Below are positions 23,446-26,140 of a stretch of 26,140 nucleotides of DNA, piece after piece. Under the pieces are notes generated by a model. That model had not been told where the DNA came from, ran no database searches, and saw only the letters and a program-made list of their open reading frames with translations. The position numbers and the translations under genes are program-made. The stretch is taken from IMG/VR virus record IMGVR_UViG_3300035158_000282, positions 1-26,140 of that record; one strand, 5' to 3'. Each line of letters opens with the position of its first letter. Within the stretch, counting starts at the first letter, position 1. The stretch is from a virus.

Positions 23446-23845
23446 CCGCCATCACCTTAAATTGGTAAAGCAGGTTACGAACAATCTTATCACCTTGGTT
23501 ATCTACAAAACAAACCGGAACCCCAAGTGGAACAGCGATTTCAAACAGTTTCTTAAGCGCAACAGGACCGGGCAAATCACATTGAGGATGGCCCAAGATC
23601 ACAGACGACACGGTAGAATCAATCACAAGATAGCGATAAGGATATTTAGACAACCGCTTCATCTGTTTTTTGAAACGATTTTTCGCAGTGGTGAGAGAAT
23701 GGTAGAGATCTGAATAAGATTTCCGCTCGATTGCGATCTCTTCCTCATATCCCTCTATGGAATAGTCTCCTGTTTTCAACGCGGACTTCACTGCATCAGT
23801 GAGCTTATATGGTTTCTGCTCACGTGTGTCTATAACTATCTTCAT
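23426..23845 (-). CDS. ERCC4-domain nuclease
   Basis: 139 residues, just one ERCC4 (XPF/MUS81-type) nuclease domain. VIDTREQKPY (D6, E9), LKTGDYSIEGYEEEIAIERK (GDY about 26-28; E40-R41-K42) and D46 form the conserved V/IERK...D active site. YRYLVIDSTV provides the core strand. Such domains cut branched or flap DNA; in a phage it may act in recombination, replication-fork processing or debranching before packaging. There is no helicase or HhH2 domain attached. ATG 23845 overlaps the upstream stop (ATGA), without a clear Shine-Dalgarno, so translation is likely coupled. Confidence 0.85.
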   Translation of the reverse strand: MKIVIDTREQKPYKLTDAVKSALKTGDYSIEGYEEEIAIERKSYSDLYHSLTTAKNRFKKQMKRLSKYPYRYLVIDSTVSSVILGHPQCDLPGPVALKKLFEIAVPLGVPVCFVDNQGDKIVRNLLYQFKVMADAKEGS

Positions 23846-24198
23846 TTTCTATGGCCCGTATCTGGGTCGCGTCCAAAGAGCCTCCGGAGCTTCTTCAGCT
23901 TCTTCTTGTATATCCTATCACATTCCGCAGCAATATCATCAGGATATTCAACATCACTTGCATCCAACCCCGGATAGTTCTTTTCAAACCTCCACTTCTT
24001 CGTCAGATCAGGACGGCAATAATTACGAAGCTTCACCTTCGCTTGTTGGTAGGTCTTGTTTTGCTCATACCAATCCTGTAGATAATCGGGGTTGTCCTCC
24101 CTGAATTGCCGTGATCGTTCAAGTTCTTGCTCATGATGTCGCCAGTAATAACGACGGACGTACTCACGAGCCTTCTCTCTTTGGCGTTTTGAAGTCAT
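23842..24198 (-). CDS. Small basic protein of unknown function
   Basis: About 118 residues, strongly basic and aromatic: SKRQREKAREYVRRYYWRHH then RSRQFREDNPDYLQDWYEQN, and a basic end (YKKKLKKLRRLFGRDPDTGHRK). The first half resembles the 'R..Y...N...yr...NPDY...y' stretch that precedes HNH or endonuclease VII domains in phage proteins, but no nuclease motif follows. Nucleic-acid binding is likely from charge. I chose ATG 24198; an in-frame GTG at 24210 lies within the leader hairpin. The end overlaps the ERCC4 gene by four bases. Confidence 0.6.
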   Translation of the reverse strand: MTSKRQREKAREYVRRYYWRHHEQELERSRQFREDNPDYLQDWYEQNKTYQQAKVKLRNYCRPDLTKKWRFEKNYPGLDASDVEYPDDIAAECDRIYKKKLKKLRRLFGRDPDTGHRK

Positions 24199-24237
24199 AA
24201 GGCTGGCCACCCCAACGGAGCAGAGCGACCAGCCTTA
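24198..24237 (-). promoter_or_regulatory. Leader hairpin over the start of the small basic protein gene
   Basis: TAAGGCTGG (24237-24229 on the minus strand) pairs perfectly with CCAGCCTTA (24206-24198), a nine-pair stem with a 22-base loop. The stem reaches the A of the ATG, and the only Shine-Dalgarno-like run (GGGGTGG) lies across the loop and stem edge. It could limit translation of this gene. No T run follows, so it is not a typical terminator. Confidence 0.45.
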
Positions 24238-24256
24238 GAGGGAGGAGCGGATGTAG

Positions 24257-24463
24257 TCATTCAGTTTCGTGTAGTTTCCTCTTCTTTAGTGTCTCAACCT
24301 CAACCGTAAGGGTGGCACCCTTCAAAACAACGATCTGATAAGACTTGTCGGCATCGCCATTGTCTTTCAACCATTTGATCCCATCACGATAGTCATCTAG
24401 ACCTCTCGCTACAACCCTCAGATTTCCACCAGCTTCCTCCGCCACGGCGAAATCATTTTTCAT
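24257..24463 (-). CDS. Small protein of unknown function
   Basis: 68 residues: MKNDFAVAEEAGGNLRVVAR, LDDYRDGIKWLKDNGDADK, YQIVVLKGATLTVEVETLKK and a charged end. The layout (strand, helix, strand, strand) suggests a small compact fold. GGGAG lies eight bases before ATG 24463. It is the first gene of the leftward series, so it lies closest to the control region and may be made early. No family recognised. Confidence 0.6.
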   Translation of the reverse strand: MKNDFAVAEEAGGNLRVVARGLDDYRDGIKWLKDNGDADKSYQIVVLKGATLTVEVETLKKRKLHETE

Positions 24464-24609
24464 CTCCGTCTCTCCCTGCCATTAAAGTTTGCCGTATCCA
24501 TCTATCTATAGACTACACTATATATACTCAGAACGCAAGAGAGAAATTCAAAACTTATGTAGACTTCTACTCGATGCCCCAACGCCATCTTCAAACTACC
24601 ATTAGCCCC

Positions 24610-24653
24610 AGTTTATCCTAGATCGAGAAGGGGGGACGTATCTAGGATAAACT
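24610..24653. repeat. 44-bp inverted repeat, copy 1 (14-bp perfect arms)
   Basis: AGTTTATCCTAGAT (24610-24623) and ATCTAGGATAAACT (24640-24653) are exact inverses with a 16-base spacer holding a GGGGGG run. Total span 44 bases, identical to the two other copies. It may be a double binding site or an RNA hairpin. Confidence 0.85.
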
Positions 24654-24872
24654 ACCCACCTTTGTATAGTAGTCTCTTCCCAACTCCCTTACACAACAAC
24701 ACTTTACAACAACCACAACAATAATACTACTAGTATAGTATATATATGTATAGTATATTTAGTATAAGTTAATGTTTAAGTGCTTTTAGCTTCTAAAGGG
24801 GGTGATAAGCTAAGGAAGCGGTGGCAGATAGGTGACCTACCTACACCTCCCTTTCTCGTTTGAGGGTAAACT

Positions 24873-24916
24873 AGTTTATCCTCCTATGGATGGGGTTGTT
24901 CAAACTAGGATAAACT
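24873..24916. repeat. 44-bp inverted repeat, copy 2, with an abutting extra half-site
   Basis: AGTTTATCCT (24873-24882) and AGGATAAACT (24907-24916) are exact inverses with 24 bases between them, again spanning 44. A further half-site AGGGTAAACT (24863-24872) abuts the left arm back to back, creating the palindrome AAACTAGTTT. Confidence 0.85.
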
Positions 24917-25040
24917 GGCCGAAACTACCAAATTCGATACGCTAAGCGCCTTTTCGCCAAAATGGCCCATAAATAGCCTAAAATGCCTATAAGAACGGCG
25001 TCCTTCACACCTTAGAACCCCCTACGCGGTATTCTAAGCC

Positions 25041-25084
25041 TGTTTATCCTAGAATAGATAGGGTGGTTGATACTAGGATAAACT
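25041..25084. repeat. 44-bp inverted repeat, copy 3, with an abutting extra half-site
   Basis: GTTTATCCTAG (25042-25052) and CTAGGATAAAC (25073-25083) are exact inverses; with the outer position the span is again 44. An extra degenerate half-site AGTTTTTCCT (25085-25094) abuts the right arm, again forming AAACTAGTTT, as a mirror image of copy 2. Confidence 0.85.
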
Positions 25085-25202
25085 AGTTTTTCCTCCATTT
25101 CAGGCAGTGAATAGCGATGGCATAGAGGTGGCAGGTTGAAATTGGGGTTGGCTAGAGGAGGAGCCCCATCACCTATACGACAGACGGGGGGCCTGGTTTC
25201 CC

Positions 25203-25218
25203 AGCAAACCGCGTGCCA
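25203..25218 (-). promoter_or_regulatory. Sigma-54-like promoter element, leftward
   Basis: Minus-strand TGGCACG-CGGT-TTGCT matches the sigma-54 consensus TGGCACGN4TTGCW at every defined base. It would fire leftward towards the phage genes, with an RNA start near 25191. It diverges from the rightward copy at 25254. Confidence 0.5.
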
Positions 25219-25253
25219 GTTGTAAAGCATTGCACAGCATAAACTTACAACAG

Positions 25254-25269
25254 TGGCATGGTTTTTGCT
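25254..25269 (+). promoter_or_regulatory. Sigma-54-like promoter element, rightward, copy 1
   Basis: TGGCATG-GTTT-TTGCT matches TGGCAYGN4TTGCW with GG and GC at the required spacing. Predicted RNA start is near 25280. TGT-N10-ACA (25221-25236), the form of NifA enhancer sites, lies just upstream, which may be chance. Confidence 0.5.
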
Positions 25270-25340
25270 ACATATGCGGCCAGGCTTATTCAAATCCCAT
25301 GCCAGTTATAACCCGTTGCCCATAAAGGACTTACGATTGT

Positions 25341-25356
25341 TGGCATGATACTTGCA
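25341..25356 (+). promoter_or_regulatory. Sigma-54-like promoter element, rightward, copy 2
   Basis: TGGCATG-ATAC-TTGCA, a full consensus match, 87 bases after copy 1. The TGT-N10-ACA site is 105-120 bases upstream, a usual enhancer distance. The flanking TGCCAG and TTAC elements are repeated at similar distances as in copy 1. Confidence 0.5.
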
Positions 25357-25366
25357 TGGACCATAG

Positions 25367-25382
25367 GGCAAACTACATGCCA
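25367..25382 (-). promoter_or_regulatory. Sigma-54-like element, leftward, imperfect
   Basis: Minus-strand TGGCATG-TAGT-TTGCC differs from the consensus only in the last base. Another weaker leftward copy, TGGCATG-GGAT-TTGAA, lies at 25289-25304. The same 16-base layout thus recurs five times in 180 bases. Confidence 0.4.
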
Positions 25383-25525
25383 GAAAACCCATAGTGTGCT
25401 ATGTTCCAGGCGAACGTAACACAGCAGTTAACCGTACGTTATCGCAACCATAGGCTGTGCAAGCATTTAGGGCAATCCCAGGCGAATTGTACAATGTTGG
25501 GAACATGCAATCTATTTTATCCGAA

Positions 25526-25554
25526 TTGTTGTAACTGCGGGCACAGACTATACT
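25526..25554 (+). promoter_or_regulatory. Candidate sigma-70 promoter, rightward
   Basis: TTGTTG (25526-25531), 17-base spacer, TATACT (25549-25554). It points towards the rightward gene at 25683, with the palindrome ATTGTACAAT about 30 bases upstream. Confidence 0.4.
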
Positions 25555-25609
25555 TGCGACGCGCCAAGATTCCGTCGAGGGGGAAAACTGGAATCAAAGC
25601 GCCGACAAA

Positions 25610-25618
25610 TGGTATAAT
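25610..25618 (+). promoter_or_regulatory. Extended -10 promoter, rightward
   Basis: TGGTATAAT is an extended -10 element (TG-N-TATAAT) with a perfect hexamer at 25613-25618. No good -35 is seen, which extended -10 promoters tolerate. Predicted start is near 25625, right before the leader hairpin. Confidence 0.5.
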
Positions 25619-25627
25619 AAGGGCGTC

Positions 25628-25669
25628 GCACCAAGGGCCGAGCGGCCCGGTGCTACGATTCTCTTTTTT
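25628..25669 (+). terminator. Leader attenuator-like hairpin before the rightward gene
   Basis: GCACC (25628-25632) pairs with GGTGC (25649-25653), and GGGCC (25635-25639) with GGCCC (25644-25648), a GC-rich stem. TTTTTT follows at 25664-25669, ten bases beyond the stem. The T run is farther from the stem than usual, so attenuation is possible but not certain. The ribosome-binding site GGGAG follows at once. Confidence 0.45.
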
Positions 25670-25682
25670 GGGAGTACGTACC

Positions 25683-26140
25683 ATGCCGAAGCAGGAGCAG
25701 ACAGAAAACGTGGTCAAGGTGAGTGATGTTCGTGTCTCGAGCGCCGGCGTTGCGCCCGCACCTAATGCGAGCGATAGCCCCATCGGCTTCCGGAATCTGA
25801 AGCCGTCGAGCGCAGTTTATTGGATAGGTTTTGAGTGGCCGGATGGGAGCGTGCGAGCAATGCCCGTCGGGACCCGGATGGGGATGCTCTCGCAACTCTC
25901 CATCGACGCCTCCCAGTTCCTTGTTAGTGGAGAATCTGTTGATCATGCCGCATGGGTCACTCTACTGGCGAAAGCCCAGCAGAAAAAGCTCGAGCAGGCC
26001 ACAGAAGCACAGAAGCAAGAGGAATGCACCCTATCGCAAGGTGAGAAGACAGGCGGTAGGGCACAATTGCCTGAAGATGTTGACCTCGTGGCCGGGCTTA
26101 TTAGGCATCTCAAGGCCGCGGCAGCAGAATACCTCGATGC
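25683..26140 (+). CDS. Partial rightward gene of unknown function
   Basis: ATG 25683 has GGGAG eight bases upstream and the frame stays open for 152 codons to the window edge, so the C-terminus is missing. It begins MPKQEQTENVVKVSDVRVSS, contains IGFRNLKPSSAVYWIGFEWP and DGSVRAMPVGTRMGMLSQLS, then a Gln/Glu/Lys-rich helix (LAKAQQKKLEQATEAQKQEE) and EDVDLVAGLIRHLKAAAAEY. No family recognised. It is the only rightward gene, with higher G+C than the leftward block, and follows two candidate promoters and an attenuator-like hairpin. It may be the first gene of a divergent early operon, or host sequence if this is a prophage edge. Confidence 0.65.
   Translation, partial: MPKQEQTENVVKVSDVRVSSAGVAPAPNASDSPIGFRNLKPSSAVYWIGFEWPDGSVRAMPVGTRMGMLSQLSIDASQFLVSGESVDHAAWVTLLAKAQQKKLEQATEAQKQEECTLSQGEKTGGRAQLPEDVDLVAGLIRHLKAAAAEYLD

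Larger units (their letters stand above)
24464..25682. other. Non-coding control region, possible replication origin
   Basis: About 1.2 kb without a convincing gene, between the leftward block and a rightward gene. It contains three 44-bp inverted repeats, an AT-rich stretch (about 24700-24780, tracts such as TATAGTATATATATGTATAG), a small hairpin TAGCTT...AAGCTA near 24785-24812, the 11-base palindrome TAGGTGACCTA (24829-24839), the TGGCAYG-N4-TTGC cluster (25203-25382), the palindrome ATTGTACAAT (25486-25495) and two rightward promoters. A 93-residue minus frame at 25012-25293 covers these repeats and lacks support. Confidence 0.65.

Noticed and set aside
25012-25293. Leftward 93-codon frame in the control region
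   Set aside because: It covers repeat copy 3 and two sigma-54-like elements and has irregular composition (many Cys, Pro, Arg); I saw no convincing gene signals for it.
25203-25382. CRISPR-like array
   Set aside because: The repeated elements alternate in strand and have no constant spacers of equal length; they are regulatory or iteron-type repeats.
24464-25682. Phage attachment site
   Set aside because: No integrase gene, no tRNA end and no matching core repeat at another boundary can be seen in this window.
25517-25946. Leftward frames opposite the rightward gene
   Set aside because: They lie antisense to a frame with promoter, ribosome-binding site and normal composition; treated as shadows.

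Overview
The window carries most of the late region of a tailed, siphovirus-like double-stranded DNA phage or prophage, followed by a long non-coding control region. Evidence: an unbroken leftward series with a large terminase, HK97-type portal, prohead protease, HK97-fold major capsid protein, head-tail connectors, tail tube proteins, tail chaperones and a TP901-type tape measure protein. Shine-Dalgarno sites and stop/start overlaps (ATGA, TTGA, TAATG) point to a bacterial host. I cannot name the host, and I see no integrase, tRNA, rRNA, insertion sequence or CRISPR array.

Layout, read along the minus strand from right to left. (a) 24463-19791: small and accessory genes: two unknown small proteins, an ERCC4-type nuclease, a possible small terminase, a helical-domain/metallophosphoesterase protein, an HD phosphohydrolase, a small unknown, a D12-class adenine methylase that looks richer in GC than its neighbours, and a 23-residue membrane peptide. 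(b) 19698-13171: a candidate promoter with an adjacent dyad, then terminase, portal, and a 1360-residue fusion of nucleotidyltransferase, ATP-dependent DNA ligase, LigD-like 3'-phosphoesterase and XkdF-like protease domains. (c) 13174-10791: a candidate promoter, scaffold-like protein, major capsid and a small head protein, closed by a terminator-like hairpin. (d) 10771-7744: head-tail joining genes, with a holin-like membrane protein and a cupin whose frame is broken at a T12 tract. (e) 7743-1: two tandem tail tube paralogues, two tail chaperone frames, tape measure, and two unknown tail-tip or fibre candidates. The last of these runs off the window in a Thr/Pro/Ala repeat.

From 24464 to 25682 no gene is convincing. 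This stretch holds three inverted repeats of identical 44-bp geometry, an AT-rich segment, and a cluster of TGGCAYG-N4-TTGC elements on both strands that match the sigma-54 promoter consensus. It also has two sigma-70-like promoters and an attenuator-like hairpin leading into a rightward gene (25683 to the edge). It looks like the control or origin region separating leftward late genes from rightward genes.

The points most worth a second look are the ligase/phosphoesterase/protease fusion, the sigma-54-like cluster, the 44-bp repeats, the T12-split cupin, and the poly-threonine tails on several structural proteins.
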